Positions 33,153 to 33,313 of a DNA stretch of 33,313 bases are shown here, in pieces. The DNA is taken from assembly GCA_910592005.1 (NCBI GenBank), contig CAJVPP010000408.1:1-33313 (forward strand), given 5' to 3'. The notes under the pieces are model-generated. The model was not told the DNA's origin. It did no database searches and saw only the letters and a program-made list of their open reading frames with translations. The DNA comes from Funneliformis mosseae (lineage: Eukaryota > Glomeromycota > Glomeromycetes > Glomerales > Glomeraceae). Positions within the stretch are counted from its first letter, which is position 1; each line of letters starts with the position of its first letter. Position numbers and translations under genes: made by a program.

Positions 33153-33313
33153 TTACAATTATATAATTAATTATAATTATATAATTAATATTATATAAAA
33201 TTAATTTTTCAATTTTTTTTGAACTATTACCCAATAAAAAATTTGATATAAAAATTCCATAAAAATATAAAGTTTTATAATGTATAATTTTTATGGAATT
33301 TCAGTATAATGTA

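Larger units (their letters stand above)
30305..33313. other. A+T-rich gene desert with decayed repeats
   Basis: About 3 kb with no intact gene. It contains a 152-bp inverted-repeat element (30518-30669), a degraded zinc-knuckle coding remnant on the minus strand (30991-31215), a long imperfect inverted repeat (32122-32274), a perfect 12-bp hairpin (32281-32312), an AT dinucleotide run (32339-32357) and a 15-bp inverted repeat (33103-33152). The rest is near-random A+T sequence with stops in all frames. This pattern fits old, mutated mobile DNA. Confidence 0.55.

Overview
The window looks like chromosomal DNA of an early-diverging filamentous fungus, most likely an arbuscular mycorrhizal fungus close to Rhizophagus (Glomeromycotina). 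The base composition is strongly A+T rich with many poly-A/T tracts. Genes are broken by numerous short GT..AG introns (about 60-110 nt). The protein set combines features kept in basal fungi and animals (CHERP-type splicing factor, BLOC-1 subunit 4, Rab2) with fungal-style compact divergent gene pairs. The species assignment is inferred; no marker gene was searched.

Layout. 1-3960 is a very A+T-rich, gene-poor flank with a possible decayed minus-strand gene (163-815) and a 60-bp-period direct repeat. 4085-30304 is a dense gene block. In order: YPI1/PPP1R11 PP1 inhibitor (+), mitochondrial uL3 (-), leucine carboxyl methyltransferase PPM1/LCMT1 (+), dUTPase (+), a CHERP-like CID/RS/G-patch splicing factor (-), Rab2 GTPase (+), NIP7 (+), histone H2A (-) and H2B (+) sharing one promoter, APC1 (-), ribosomal protein eL30 (-), BLOC1S4/cappuccino-like (+) and tRNA adenosine deaminase ADAT1/TAD1 (-). 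30305-33313 is again a gene desert with a 152-bp element bounded by 12-bp inverted repeats, a degraded zinc-knuckle coding remnant, and several inverted repeats.

Full exon structures were reconstructed by eye for all 13 genes. In each, intron phases add up to one uninterrupted reading frame of the length usual for its family. No gene in the block looks broken.

The genes are housekeeping. They cover phosphatase control (PP1 inhibitor, PP2A methylation), S-phase supply (dUTPase, H2A/H2B), mitotic ubiquitin ligase (APC1), ribosome synthesis and function (NIP7, eL30, mitochondrial uL3), tRNA editing, splicing and membrane traffic. Shared regulatory signals are visible: a recurring palindrome TCACGTGA close to the starts of NIP7, APC1, BLOC1S4/eL30 and ADAT1, and CGCG-core (MCB/E2F-like) motifs upstream of the histone pair and dUTPase.

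No wholly new system was found. The points most worth a second look are the CHERP orthologue that lacks SURP and carries a C-terminal CCHC knuckle split by an intron, an H2A without the usual fungal SQE tail, micro-exons of 11, 16 and 22 nt in Rab2, and the small inverted-repeat element and decayed element remnant in the right flank.
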